From assembly GCA_023212695.1 (NCBI GenBank), contig JALCCG010000117.1, forward strand, positions 1 to 62,520: a DNA stretch of 62,520 nt, given 5' to 3'. Below, piece by piece: positions 38,606 to 49,576 of the stretch. The DNA comes from Sporisorium sorghi (lineage: Eukaryota; Basidiomycota; Ustilaginomycetes; Ustilaginales; Ustilaginaceae). Both the position numbers and the translations under genes were made by a program. Within the stretch, counting starts at the first letter, position 1; each line of letters opens with the position of its first letter. Under the pieces are notes generated by a model. It searched no databases and had not been told where the DNA came from. It saw only the letters and a list, made by a program, of their open reading frames with translations.

Positions 38606-40534
38606 TCAAGACTTCTCATGCGGATAGTGGTTGTGCTGATACGCGCTGCCAGACCCGCCAGCTGCTGCTACATCATACCCAGGAGGACCGGCGCTGCTTT
38701 GGTAGTCGTCGTACTGGCTGCCACCTGCAGGATGGTGCTCGGCTTGATGATGTTGGTCCTGATACTGGCTCATGTTCCCCACTGATGGATAAGACGAGTG
38801 ATACTGCTGATGCTGCTGCTGTTCTTGCGTTTGATGACCATACGCAGAGCTAGCATAGTGATCGTAGCCCGTCTCGTGCGTCGCCTCGTGCTGGTGCTGC
38901 GAACCGTGTGCCACAGACGCCAGGCCAAAGCCGTCGTCGATGGTTCCCTGACGACGCTCGGCCGGAGCAGCAGCGCTGCCACCGTAGACAATCTCGTGAG
39001 GTTCAGCTGCATTCTGGGGGATGCTTGGCAGTGTGCGCGATCCAAGCACGCGCGACCCACCACCGCCAGCAGCAGCAGCGGCTTCGGAACCGTGCTGCAT
39101 GAAACCAGACGAGGAAGGACCGAATGTGGCTCCCGAGTACTCGGTGGGATGGCCGTACTCGCCCGTCGGCTGACGACGTGCTGCACCGCCGCCCGGTGAA
39201 CTGAAATGGCTGCCGCCCTGCTGCTGACCCATGGTGGAAGGGATCACATTGCCGTAGGCATCGTACTGTGGTTGCTGCGACTGCGAGTGGTACTGGTCGT
39301 GTTGCGGGTACTCGGGCATGGGCGGAGGAGACGCGACCTGAGGATAGGTTCGTGGTGCTGGTGTCAGCGAGTCCTCGCGGAAGGGCTGCGGTCCGACGCC
39401 AGGAACGTAGGTGGCGTCGCTGTGATTCGTAGACAAGCCAGCACCAGCAGCAGCGGATGTCATGGTATCTTGCCTGTGCGCGGTCAAGTTGTGCGCACCG
39501 TGGCCGGCCGAGTTGTTGAGCATGGGCGGCGAAGTAGAGAAATCTTCAGCATGGCTGCGCTGTGCTTGTCTCCTGCCGTAACCCTGTCCCACACCGTTGA
39601 TGACCGAGCCAGCGCCGACCGCGGCTGCGGCACCAGCTCCACCGGCGCGGGCGATGTTGCCGTTGGTCGAATAGGCCAGGCCTGCTTGATGGTGGCTACC
39701 CCCATTCGCGATGGCGCCATCATCGTAGTCGTTTTTGAGCGGCACCTCGTACTCGGTCTCGTACTCGGCAAATTTGGGCAAGTCGGCGCGGTCGAGAGTC
39801 GCTTGTTTGCGCTTCCTGTCGGCTTCTGCATCGAGAGCGTCCATACGCATCTGCTGGCCGTACGTGTCGCCGCGCATGGGGGCGGAAGGGCGTGCACCGT
39901 AGGCATCGTCGAAGTGCGAGTCCTTGACGCGGTTGCGCCTCCTCCGGCTGCAAATTCCACAGCTGAAAGCACATCCAGCGAGGAACATGAGAATCCATGC
40001 AGCCAGCGTCATCCAGATGGCCATGCCGAGCGAGGCGGAGGCGCCATTGATCGAGTCGATACGCTTCTTGGCGATGGCAAAGAGCGCGAGATCGAGACCA
40101 AAGGCAACGAGCGTGATAAAGGCGCCGATGCCCGTGACGAAGCTGCCAAAGCAGTTGGTGGAGAACTCGCGACAGTGCGAGATGAGGCCCAAGAGCACCG
40201 AGACGACGGCAAAGGCGAGTGCAATGGGATGGAGGATGAGCGTGTAGGTGAGACCCTTGATGACGGCCGAGGTGTATCTGCTACCGACGACCTGGATGCC
40301 GAGCAGCTGATTGGGGTCGAACGAGTAGCCGAGCGTGGGACTGCTGCAGGTGTTGCCGAGGCAGTAGCCCAGCGTACCGAAACGAGCGACCTCGCCGCTC
40401 TGAGGGCCATTGCCGCCAATGGTTGCTTGCAAAAAGTAGATGGATTTGATGATAGGGTTCGAGATGGTGACGAGACCGAGCAAGACGGCCGCCACCAACG
40501 TGAGGAGGGTGCCTGGCGTGGCTGGTCGAATCAT
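38606..40534 (-). CDS. palI/Rim9 family pH-response regulator (SUR7-like)
   Basis: Predicted 642-residue plasma-membrane protein. Seen: an N-terminal signal-like TM (PGTLLTLVAAVLLGLVTI), an extracellular loop with the GYCLGNTCSSPTLGYSF Cys motif typical of the SUR7/PalI family, three further TM helices to about residue 195 ending in CGICSRRRRNR, and a long cytosolic tail rich in Gln, His, Gly and Tyr with many YGQ-like repeats. In the Rim/Pal pathway PalI/Rim9 helps place the alkaline-pH sensor at the membrane and activates Rim101. In Ustilago the pathway links to wall and pH responses. ATG at 40534 has in-frame stops upstream. Divergent from SLA2. Confidence 0.85.
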   Translation of the reverse strand: MIRPATPGTLLTLVAAVLLGLVTISNPIIKSIYFLQATIGGNGPQSGEVARFGTLGYCLGNTCSSPTLGYSFDPNQLLGIQVVGSRYTSAVIKGLTYTLILHPIALAFAVVSVLLGLISHCREFSTNCFGSFVTGIGAFITLVAFGLDLALFAIAKKRIDSINGASASLGMAIWMTLAAWILMFLAGCAFSCGICSRRRRNRVKDSHFDDAYGARPSAPMRGDTYGQQMRMDALDAEADRKRKQATLDRADLPKFAEYETEYEVPLKNDYDDGAIANGGSHHQAGLAYSTNGNIARAGGAGAAAAVGAGSVINGVGQGYGRRQAQRSHAEDFSTSPPMLNNSAGHGAHNLTAHRQDTMTSAAAGAGLSTNHSDATYVPGVGPQPFREDSLTPAPRTYPQVASPPPMPEYPQHDQYHSQSQQPQYDAYGNVIPSTMGQQQGGSHFSSPGGGAARRQPTGEYGHPTEYSGATFGPSSSGFMQHGSEAAAAAGGGGSRVLGSRTLPSIPQNAAEPHEIVYGGSAAAPAERRQGTIDDGFGLASVAHGSQHQHEATHETGYDHYASSAYGHQTQEQQQHQQYHSSYPSVGNMSQYQDQHHQAEHHPAGGSQYDDYQSSAGPPGYDVAAAGGSGSAYQHNHYPHEKS

Positions 40535-41776
40535 GGCGGCGACAGGACTTTAGGCGTGGATTGATTTTGACCGGGTCCCGCCCGTCCGCGATCGACTGTA
40601 AGATGGGTTGGAAAGAGAGCACGGAGATTGCGATCCGAAGATTGTTGCTATGGGAGCGCGGGAGCGAGATGTCCGTGCGGTTGACGTGCAGCGGCTAGCG
40701 CTTGGATCCAATAACCGAAGTGAGTCCTTCCAGCTAGTTGTATATATGCGACCGAGTCTTTTGCGATGGCGACTACGAAGCTTTGTGATGGCGACGGAGC
40801 GTTGAGAGACCACCGGCTTGAGATTGGGAGATGGAGGTTGAGGTGGAAGAAAGGGAAGCTTACACCAGCAGCAACAGCGGCAGGAACAAAAAGGCTATGA
40901 TGTGTGGGGCTGTTCACCACCAGCCACAGCAGCGGCCGGCCGGCCCAAAAAAAAAAAAAAAAAAAAAAAAAAAGGTCTTGGCGGGGCAAGGCAGGCTGCC
41001 GAGAAATTCACGCAAGGGAAAAAGAAAGAGACACGACACGAAATCATTTACGAAAAAATAGGGGTCAAGTGCCAGTGATGCCGAAGGGCGTTGGCAGTAA
41101 CGAGGTCTAAGCATTCAAAAAGTGATGGGGCCCAACTCCAAATGAAGGGTGCCAAACCAACTGACGAGACAAGACAAGACAAGACAAGACAAGACAAGGC
41201 CAAGCTCGGCTAAAGTGGATCTTCCTCTTGCACCGCCTTGTTGACGTGAGGTTGCGAGACGACGTTTTCAGCTTTTCAGTTTGCGGTCTAACATTGTTTG
41301 AAGCGGGCCAAAAAATCCAAGCTCAAACTCCACCTTTTCGGAATTTCTGGGCAATTTTGACTCTTGGCTCGACCGGCGCTCTCTCGCACAGGCACAGCCT
41401 CAGTCGAATGAATGTGTGATGACTGCCTCGATCTGAGCTCCGCTTTCTCTGTCTCTCTGTCTCTCTCTCTCCCGCGCGATAACGCTGTGTTCCAGCTCAA
41501 AGTGCCGTCACACTGCTCGCTTGTCTCTTTCTCTGCCTACGCTTCGCGCGCTTTGACCCTGACTTCTGTATCGGCCTCGGCAACTGCGCTTTCCCTTTCC
41601 TGTCTCTCTCCGTCTCTCTCTCTCTCTCCATTCGGCTCGATCCTCTGTTCGCTTCTCCGTGATCCGCACCTATCTCTCTCCATCCATCCATCTTCCGCCG
41701 CCGCCGTCGCCCATCCAGCTGCAACCTCAACGTCGTAGGTCCTGGCCCCATCACGACGCTGGAATCTACTTCCAAG
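40535..41776. promoter_or_regulatory. Divergent palI / SLA2 region with poly-A tract
   Basis: About 1.2 kb. It contains a TATATA (40741-40746), a 27-bp A-run (40947-40973), a GACAA repeat (41168-41197) and long CT/TCTC tracts (41450-41700) that look like the SLA2 leader. No other gene is supported. Confidence 0.55.
41168..41197 (+). repeat. (GACAA)6 microsatellite
   Basis: Six perfect tandem copies of the pentamer GACAA in the palI/SLA2 intergenic region. Confidence 0.9.
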
Positions 41777-44700
41777 ATGGCCCGCTTCGATGACCACATG
41801 CCCACGCGGCCCGTCGACCGTGACAAGGCCGAGTCCGAACTCTCCATCCACATCAAAAAGGCAACCACCAACGAGGAATCCGCTCCCAAGCAGAAGCACG
41901 TCCGCAAGTGCATCGTCTACACCTGGGACTATCGCACCTCCCAATCCATCTGGACCGGTCTTCGCGTACAACCCATCCTCAGCGATGAGGTGCAGACATT
42001 CAAGGCGCTTATCCTCGTCCACAAGGTTCTCCAGGAGGGCCACCAGATCGTCCTCAAGGAGGCGCAGGCCCAGACCGGATGGTTCGAGACCTGCGCACGC
42101 ACCGTCGGCTCCGACAGCATGCGCGGCTACGGCGCCCTCATCTGTGCCTACGTCAACTTCATCCTCGCCAAGCTTCGCTTCCACCGTCACCACAAAGAGT
42201 TCAATGGCCTGTTCGAATACGAAGAGTACATCTCGCTCAAAAACATCGACAACCCGGACGAGGGCTACGAGACCATCATGGACCTCATGAACTTGCAGGA
42301 CCAGATCGAGCAGTTCCAGAAACTCGTCTTTGCCCACTTCCGCAGCTCCACCCACAACGAATGCCGCATCTCGGCCCTCGTTCCCCTCGTCAAGGAAAGC
42401 TACGGCATCTACAAGTTCCTCACCTCCATGCTTCGCGCCATGCACCGACGCACCGACGCCAGCGACGCCCTCCAGCCATTGCGCGAGCGCTACGACTCGC
42501 AGCATCACCACCTCCGCAAGTTTTACTACGAATGCGCCAACCTCAAGTACCTCACCTCGCTCATCAACGTCCCCAAACTCAACCACGAACCTCCCAACCT
42601 CTTCGAGCTTCCCGAAGAGGGTCCCTACCTCCCGCCTCGCCAGACGCCCAAAGCGCCCACGCCCGAGCCCGGTCCCTCGCAGGCCGAGATCGACGAGCAG
42701 GCTCGGCTGCTAAAGCAGTACGAAGACAAGCAGGCCGCGCTCAAAGCACAAGAGGAAGCAGCGAGGCAGAGGCAAGCAGACCTCGCCGCCAAGCAGCAGC
42801 GCGACTTTGAAGAGCAGCAACGCCTCCAGGCAGAGCAGCAGCGTCTCGCACAGGAACAGCTCATGCACGCACAGATGGACCAGATGCAGGGCGGTCGACT
42901 CGCCGAGCTCGAACGAGAGATCCTCGCCATGCGTGGCCAGTACGAGCGCGACCAGCTCATGCTCGAACAGTACGATCGTCGTGTCAAGGCGCTCGAGACT
43001 GAGCTCGCCAATATTGGCCAGAACGTGGGCGCACAGATGCAGGCCAAGGACGAGATCATCAAGCAGCTCCAGGACCAGGTCACCCTCTGGCGCAACAAGT
43101 ACGAGGCACTCGCCAAGCTCTATTCGCAGCTCCGATCCGAGCACCTCGAGATGCTCGGCAAGTACAAGCAGTTGCAGATCAAGGCCGGCAGTGCCCAAGA
43201 GGCCGTCGACAAGATGGAACGCATGGAGCGCGACGTCAAGGCCAAGAATCTCGAGCTCGCCGACATGATCCGCGAGCGGGACCGCGCGCGCTTCGATCTC
43301 GACAGGATCAAGGCGAGCCAAAAGGAAGAGTTTGACCGACTCAAGCGCGACCTCATGTTTGCCAACGAGCGCGCCGAGGATGCTACGCGTGCCAAGAGCT
43401 CCGAGCTTTCCGGCATGATGTCGACGCTCAACCGCCAGATCGCCGAGCTCGAGGACTCGTTGCGCGAGAAGCGCATGGAGCTCGACGCGCGCGATGCCGA
43501 GCTGGCGCGCATCCGAGACGAGAAGGACGCCGAGCTGGCCATCATGCAGGAAGGTATGGACGCCACCATCAAGCAGCTCACCGACCTGCAGCTCAACCAG
43601 GGCGAGAGCGACCAGGCCGTCAATGCTCAGATCGATACTTTGATCCTCGACAACACCAAAAAGCTCAATGCCATCATCGACTCGATCCTGCAGGCGTGCG
43701 TCGACAAGGTGGACGATGCGCTCTACGAGCTCGAGTCGCCTTCCGGCACGGGCAACACCACTGCCACGCCCGAGTACGTCCTGTCGATGATCGAGAAGGG
43801 CACCACCTCGACCAACGAGTTTGCCACCGTCTTCTCGCTCTACCTGTCGGGAGAAGTTGGCGGCGAGCATGTCGAGGTGATCGAGCGGGCCAACCAGCTG
43901 GCGCAGACCATAAGCGATACGCTCACCAGCACCAAGGGCATCACGCGCCTCGCACAGAGCGACGATGCTGCCGACAAGCTCATCAGCACAGGCCGCGAGA
44001 CGGGCAACGTGCTGCTGCGCTTCTTCAGCAATCTCCAATCGTATCGTCTGGCCGGCGTCGCGCCTGCCCAGCGTCGCGATGTGGTTGCGCGTCAAAACAT
44101 GGAGGCGCACTCTGCCTTCGCCAGCCTCAACAATGTGGTCGAGACCATGGTCAAGGCGGGCAACACCATGCTCGCCAACGCCAATGGCGACATTGGGGAC
44201 ATTGTGGAGCGCGAGATGATGAACGCCGCTTCTGCGATCGATGCTGCCACGGCCAAGTTGCAGGCTCTACTGTCGAGGCCGAGGGACCACAACAAGTACT
44301 CTGCGGTGGATCTGCAGGTGCACGATGCGATTCTCGAGGCGTCGTTGGCCATCACGCGAGCCATTGCAGGCTTGATCAAGGCGGCCACCGAATCGCAGCA
44401 AGAGATCGTAGCCAAAGGCCGAGGCTCGTCGACGAACCAGCAGTTCTACAAGAAGAACAACCGCTGGACCGAGGGTCTCATCTCCGCTGCTCGCGCGGTG
44501 GCGTTTGCGACGACGATGCTCATCGAAGCCGCGGACGGTGTGATCATGGGCACGCACTCGCTCGAGCAGCTCATCGTGGCATCGAACGAGGTTTCGGCGG
44601 CGACGGCGCAGGTGGTGGCTGCTTCGCGTGTCAAGGCCGAGTTCATGTCCAAGACGCAGGACAGGCTAGAGCGTGCGGCCAAGGCGGTTACCGACGCATG

Positions 44701-44914
44701 CCGAGCTCTCGTCAAACAGGTCAAGACCATCACGGACAGGCAGAGCAATGGCGCGGCCGACTTTGACTACTCGACCATGGCGGTGCACGAGTTCAAGGTC
44801 AAGGAGATGGAGCAGCAGGTCGAGGTGCTCAAGTTGGAGAAGGAGTTGACCCAGGCGAGACGTGTGCTCGGGGCGATGCGCCGTGCTGGATACCACGCTA
44901 CCGAGGAAGACTGA
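41777..44914 (+). CDS. SLA2: Sla2/End4 (Hip1R) clathrin-actin coupling protein
   Basis: Predicted 1045-residue endocytic adaptor that couples the coat to the actin cytoskeleton. Seen: ANTH domain (about residues 15-280; KATTNEESAPKQKHVRKCIVYTWD and ILSDEVQTFKALILVHKVLQEGH, binding phosphoinositides); a Pro/Gln linker (about 290-330); a long coiled coil (about 315-620; LERMERDVKAKNLELADM-type heptads); and the C-terminal I/LWEQ (THATCH/talin-like) actin-binding region (about 800-1030; SSTNQQFYKKNNRWTEGLISAA). It acts at cortical actin patches. The single exon from ATG 41777 runs cleanly to the TGA with no break. Confidence 0.96.
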   Translation: MARFDDHMPTRPVDRDKAESELSIHIKKATTNEESAPKQKHVRKCIVYTWDYRTSQSIWTGLRVQPILSDEVQTFKALILVHKVLQEGHQIVLKEAQAQTGWFETCARTVGSDSMRGYGALICAYVNFILAKLRFHRHHKEFNGLFEYEEYISLKNIDNPDEGYETIMDLMNLQDQIEQFQKLVFAHFRSSTHNECRISALVPLVKESYGIYKFLTSMLRAMHRRTDASDALQPLRERYDSQHHHLRKFYYECANLKYLTSLINVPKLNHEPPNLFELPEEGPYLPPRQTPKAPTPEPGPSQAEIDEQARLLKQYEDKQAALKAQEEAARQRQADLAAKQQRDFEEQQRLQAEQQRLAQEQLMHAQMDQMQGGRLAELEREILAMRGQYERDQLMLEQYDRRVKALETELANIGQNVGAQMQAKDEIIKQLQDQVTLWRNKYEALAKLYSQLRSEHLEMLGKYKQLQIKAGSAQEAVDKMERMERDVKAKNLELADMIRERDRARFDLDRIKASQKEEFDRLKRDLMFANERAEDATRAKSSELSGMMSTLNRQIAELEDSLREKRMELDARDAELARIRDEKDAELAIMQEGMDATIKQLTDLQLNQGESDQAVNAQIDTLILDNTKKLNAIIDSILQACVDKVDDALYELESPSGTGNTTATPEYVLSMIEKGTTSTNEFATVFSLYLSGEVGGEHVEVIERANQLAQTISDTLTSTKGITRLAQSDDAADKLISTGRETGNVLLRFFSNLQSYRLAGVAPAQRRDVVARQNMEAHSAFASLNNVVETMVKAGNTMLANANGDIGDIVEREMMNAASAIDAATAKLQALLSRPRDHNKYSAVDLQVHDAILEASLAITRAIAGLIKAATESQQEIVAKGRGSSTNQQFYKKNNRWTEGLISAARAVAFATTMLIEAADGVIMGTHSLEQLIVASNEVSAATAQVVAASRVKAEFMSKTQDRLERAAKAVTDACRALVKQVKTITDRQSNGAADFDYSTMAVHEFKVKEMEQQVEVLKLEKELTQARRVLGAMRRAGYHATEED

Positions 44915-45398
44915 ATGGGGCTTTGGCTATTGTGTACTTTTCCTCATTTCTTACAGTGTTTTTGATGCTTTTCATGAATGCTGCCTGGCTGTTTGGCGAG
45001 CGTCAATGAGTCAAGACGCTTGAAGAGTCAGGAGTAGAGGGATGGTCGGAGGGAAGAAGCTAGAAAGCTAGCTGATCTTTGCTTACATAATTTGAGCTTA
45101 AGACGCGTGCTGAAGCAGCCATCTGTGTGTGGCTCGTGAGGCTGCTGAAATTCGAAGCCTTGTGATCGAAGGCCACGCCGCCTCTCTGCTCCACTTTGCA
45201 ATTCGCAGTCAGCGCACCGCACAAGCCCGCTTCCCCAACCAACACTTTCTCTCCCAACCAACTGTCACCCTTTACGATCGACCACCACTCACACTCATCC
45301 CGTTATTGACCACTTACATTCCATTCTCTTCACACAAAGCAGTCGCATCTACAGCATCCCTCCGATCGAGTTGCTCCAAACCTTCTCCGCAACGCACA
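44915..45398. other. Intergenic region upstream of RPN5
   Basis: About 480 bp; the right half is open in frame with RPN5 from 45129 but lacks proteasome-like sequence and is presumably leader. No other feature is seen. Confidence 0.55.
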
Positions 45399-47000
45399 AT
45401 GTCGGCACCGGAGAAAAAGCAAGAAGCCGACTTCACCGCCGAAGTCGACACGCTCATCCCGGAGGCCCAATCCCTCGCAGCTTCCAACCAGCTCCCTGCC
45501 GCGCTCGAAAAAGTATTCGCGCTCGAAAAGAAATCGCGCAATGCGGCCGATCTGACCTCAACCACGCGGCTGCTGCTGCTCGCGATCCTTTTGGTGCGCA
45601 ACACGCCTTCGCCCCAGCAGACGAACTGGACGCTGCTTGCGGACACGGTGACGAGTCTGTCCAAGAAGCACGGCCAGTTGAAGATGGCGACGACGCGGAT
45701 GGTGCAGATGGTGATGTGTTTCCTGTACCCCGCCGTGGATCCTGAGGAGGAGAGGAGGCGGGAGGCGGAGGGGCGGGATGAGGAGATGAACGACTTGGCC
45801 GCCGAGAAAGCTAAGAAGGACGATGGGAAGCTGTCGAAAGAAGCGCAGGATGCACGCCGGCGCCAAGAAGAGCAAGAGCAGCGGGAGCGCGAAAAGGTGG
45901 GCAAGCAGAACGCTCAAGTGCTCGAGCTCATGGACGCTGCCAAGCGCATCGGCGACGCTGGTGTCGACTCCACCACCCGAATGAAGATCGTCGAGCTCCT
46001 GCGTAGCGTTACCGAGGGCAAGATCTTTGTCGAAGTCGAGCGCGCGCGCGTCACGCTGCTCCTCTCGCAAATGCTCTACACCCAAGGCAAAGTGCACGAA
46101 GCAGCCGACGCCCTGCAGGATTTGGCTGTAGAAACCTTCGGCAGCATGGACAGGCGCGAAAAAGTCGAGTTCATACTGGAACAAATGCGGCTCAATTACG
46201 AACGCAACGACCTAGCCAAAATGGCCATCGTATCTAAAAAAATCAACACCAAGCTCTTCGACACGCCCAAACACGCCGATCTCAAGCTGCGCTACTACGC
46301 GCTCATGATCGAGTATGCCTTGCGCGAAGACAAGTTCCTCGACATCTGCAAGTACTACCGCGAGATCTACGATACCGACGAAGTCAAGCAGGATGAGGGG
46401 AGGCGGAAGGAGGTGATGCGCAACGTGGTGGTGTTCTTGGCGCTGGCGAAGTACGATAACGAGCAGAGCGATCTGATGGCGCGCGTCGAGTCGCAGTCGA
46501 GTGGGGAGTTGGACGAGGTGCCGGAGCACAAGAATCTGTTGAAGTGCTTTACGACGCCGGAGCTGATGCGCTGGCCGGGCATCGAGACGCTGTACGGGCC
46601 GTTGCTGCGCGAATCGCCGACGTTCTCGGCCCCGCCCACGAAGGAGTCGAACAAGGATGGGAAGCACAGGTGGGAGCAGCTGCACAAGCGCGTGGTGGAG
46701 CACAACATCCGCGTCATCTCGGCGTACTACACGCGCATCACGCTCACCCGGCTCGCTCAGCTCCTGGACCTGTCCGCTGAGCAGTCCGAGTCGGCGCTTG
46801 CGGATCTGGTGTCCAGCGGCACGATCTTCGCGAAGATGGACAGGCCCGCGGGGCTGGTTAATTTCGAGAAGCGTAAGAGCAACGCGGACGTGCTGAACGA
46901 TTGGTCGGCGGATATGAACAAGCTCATGTCGACCGTGGAGAAGGTGACGCATTTGGTGGAGAAGGAGTGGGCGATTCACCGGGCTGGCATTCGCGGTTAG
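45399..47000 (+). CDS. RPN5: 26S proteasome regulatory subunit Rpn5 (PSMD12)
   Basis: Predicted 533-residue PCI-domain subunit of the 19S lid. Seen: N-terminal KQEADFTAEVDTLIPEAQSLA and LEKKSRNAADLTSTTRLL, TPR-like solenoid with VERARVTLLLSQMLYTQGKVHEAADALQD and YYALMIEYALREDKFLDICKYYREIYDT, then a PCI domain (about 370-490; RVISAYYTRITLTRLAQLLDLSAEQSE and KMDRPAGLVNFEK) and a final coiled segment. The lid couples deubiquitination to unfolding. A Glu/Arg/Lys-rich insert interrupts the N-terminal half (about residues 110-165). ATG at 45399 fits the family start; upstream frame is leader. Confidence 0.95.
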   Translation: MSAPEKKQEADFTAEVDTLIPEAQSLAASNQLPAALEKVFALEKKSRNAADLTSTTRLLLLAILLVRNTPSPQQTNWTLLADTVTSLSKKHGQLKMATTRMVQMVMCFLYPAVDPEEERRREAEGRDEEMNDLAAEKAKKDDGKLSKEAQDARRRQEEQEQREREKVGKQNAQVLELMDAAKRIGDAGVDSTTRMKIVELLRSVTEGKIFVEVERARVTLLLSQMLYTQGKVHEAADALQDLAVETFGSMDRREKVEFILEQMRLNYERNDLAKMAIVSKKINTKLFDTPKHADLKLRYYALMIEYALREDKFLDICKYYREIYDTDEVKQDEGRRKEVMRNVVVFLALAKYDNEQSDLMARVESQSSGELDEVPEHKNLLKCFTTPELMRWPGIETLYGPLLRESPTFSAPPTKESNKDGKHRWEQLHKRVVEHNIRVISAYYTRITLTRLAQLLDLSAEQSESALADLVSSGTIFAKMDRPAGLVNFEKRKSNADVLNDWSADMNKLMSTVEKVTHLVEKEWAIHRAGIRG

Positions 47001-48317
47001 TGGTGGAGAGACAGCAATGACACGATTGTTCCGAATGAGTTGGGCTGTGTGACACGGACGAAGGGTGTGAGTGTGAGAAGCAGCGTGCGAGCATGGTGTG
47101 AGCGCAGGAGGGAGTGCGGTCTGTCGATCGGAGTGTGGCAGGACTGATACTGTGTCGCTCGTCCAGCACGCTTCGAGCAACTTTTGAGCAAAGTACGAAG
47201 TCGCAGAGCATCTGATTCACCTCCTGAGACACTCTGCGGACCTCATCCCCCTTTCCTGTGCTTGATCACACCTCAATTTCAACGCCAAAAATCCAACTCG
47301 GCGACAACATCAAACAAGGCTGTGATCAACGTCATTCGAGCAAAACATAATACGTGTGAAATTGACATCAACAGAGTGAAGAGTGGGACAAGAGGACAAC
47401 ATCGAAATGGAGGGGATTGTTAGCGGGGAGGAGGTGGCGGGAGTGGAAGCGGGGGGGGTAAATGCATGACGAGTAAAGACAGTAGACAGTTGGCGGTTTT
47501 GACGTTTTCTTTCGAGCGGTATGCTCCAGGACAGCAGCCCGCTCGACACAAGGCAGAGCAAAGTGGAAGCGCAAACGTGTGGCTTGAGCTTGGCTTGCAC
47601 CAGCTGTGTGGGGTGTGTGTGCGAGGGAGATGCTGGCCTGGAGTGCTTGATGCAACGTGATTGTGGGGTCGAGGTGGAGAAAGAGACGACTATTGCTGAG
47701 GAACCATTGAGAAACAAAAAAAAAAAAAGGATGAAACGACCTTGGCGGGATCTAGTAGGCGAAAAAGGGTGATGAGACGTCGGGCCTTGACAAGGAGGAT
47801 GGTGATGCCGCTGCTGCTGAGTTCGAAGATGCTACGGCAGCGACAGCAGCGCGTAACCTCCCTGCTGCTTGGTTCGTTGAATGATCATGCTTTGGACACC
47901 TGTCCGTTTGTTTTTCCACCGAAGCCCTCTCGCATATCCGCGAGGAAACTACTGGTTCGAGAGAGAGAAAAAAAAAAACATCATGATCAAAACCGAAGCT
48001 GTCGCCCGACCGTCTACACCAAAAACGTTGCCGAAAAAGATCCGTGAAGTGCCAAGAAAGCGTGTTGAGGAGAGGTTGGATGAGTCGAAGGTGTGGGAAT
48101 GATCGAAGAAAGGACGAGTGCAGTGAGAGACATGGCGAGCCGATGCACGCCAGCGTCCCTTCGTAGGAGAGCGATTGCCGACGCCCGAATCGTTGACCGT
48201 ATGAAGGCCCGCCTACCTTTCCCCATCAGACCCTCTCCAAGCAGGATGACGTGCCAATGCAGACAAGAAGGGATCACCCAACCTCAGCACACCAGCACAA
48301 CACCTTGCATCAGCCCT
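47001..48317. other. 1.3-kb intergenic region, no gene recognised
   Basis: Convergent 3' region between RPN5 and the CK1 gene. Contains short A-runs (47717-47728, 47970-47979) and a G-run (47451-47457). No tRNA or protein-like frame was recognised. Confidence 0.5.
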
Positions 48318-49576
48318 TTAGTAATAACCGGGCTGGTCGTCGCGCTTGAGAGGTCGCGAGGAGCTGGGCATGTTCTGCGAGGTGAGGTAGGCCTTGTCGG
48401 CGGGGCGGGCAGTGCCGTAGGCGGCACGAGTGGTGTCCATGCCGTTGCCGACAGCCTCGTCGCCCTCCTGAGGCAGCACCTTGCGGCGAGGGAGCTGGGC
48501 GGCCTGCTGCTGCTGAACCTGCTGCTGCTTGACGACCGTGTCGGCCTTAGCGTCCTCGCTGCGCTGCTGGATGGACCAGTCGAAGACGTAGTCGTACTGG
48601 AAGCCCTCGCGCACAAAGAGGTCGCGGAAGAGCTTGCGGAGGTACGAGTAGTCGGGCTTGTCGTCGAAGCGAAGCGATCGGCAGCAGTTGAGGTAGATGG
48701 CCATCTCGGAGGGGAAGCCACGGCAGAGGAGCTCGGTGGGGGTGGTCATCTTCTTCTCCATGATGCGGTCGTACTTTTGCTTCTTGGTGGCGGCCTTGAG
48801 CCCCTGCCACGGGAGCGAGCCACGGAGGAAGTACATGAGAACGTAGCCCAAGCTCTCGAGGTCGTCTCGTCGCGACTGCTCGACACCCAGGTGGGTGTTG
48901 ATCGAGGTGTAACGAGCGGTACCGGTGAGGTTCTTGTTCTCTCTGTAGGGGATGTGCAGGTGAGTTTTGGGGTCGCGGTATTTCTTGGCGAGACCAAAGT
49001 CGATGACGTTGACCTGGTTGCCGCGCTTTCCGATACCCATGAGGAAGTTGTCGGGCTTGATGTCACGGTGGATGAAGTTGCGCGAGTGGATGTACTCAAT
49101 TCGGGAGATCTGCGCGGTGAGGAAGTGGGGAAAAGGCAAGAGGAACGGTAATGAACATGTTAGTGAGCCTGCGCAGATGCAAAAGCTAATGATACGATCC
49201 CGCTCGCGGGCGGGATGAGATTTAGGAGAGCAATACATACCATCTGATCAGCAAGAAGCAAGACGGTCTTGAGCGAGAACTTTCGGTTGCAAAAGTTGAA
49301 CAGGTCCTCGAGCGAAGGGCCGAGCAGGTCAATGACCATGGCGTTGTAGTCGCATTCCTGGCCGTACCATCGCACAAAGGGAACACCGACACCGCCGGCG
49401 AGGGTCTTGTACACCTTGGCCTCGTACTCGAGCTGCGGGTGCTTGGCCTTGATGGACTCGAGCTTGATGGCGACCTCTTCACCCGAGATGATGTTGATGC
49501 CGAGGTAGATGTCACCGAAGGAGCCGGAACCGATCTTCTTACCGATGCGGTACTTTCCTCCTACGCGAAGATCCAT
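48318..49576 (-). CDS. Casein kinase I (Hrr25/Hhp1, CK1 delta/epsilon type), two exons
   Basis: Predicted 375-residue Ser/Thr kinase. Exon 1 is 49576-49241, intron 49240-49110 (GTATGT...GCGCAG, 131 nt), exon 2 is 49109-48318; the splice keeps the catalytic domain in register ([15 protein letters not shown]). Seen: P-loop [15 protein letters not shown] Lys, [12 protein letters not shown] catalytic loop, [23 protein letters not shown] and a nearby [15 protein letters not shown], then a Gln-rich non-catalytic tail. CK1 delta/epsilon enzymes act in DNA repair, ribosome maturation, vesicle traffic and cell polarity. The tail is short compared with membrane-anchored Yck-type kinases and lacks the C-terminal Cys palmitoylation motif, favouring Hrr25/Hhp1. 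Confidence 0.94.

Noticed and set aside
39206..40564. A 452-codon plus-strand frame opposite the palI-like gene
   Set aside because: Antisense shadow of a clear gene on the minus strand.
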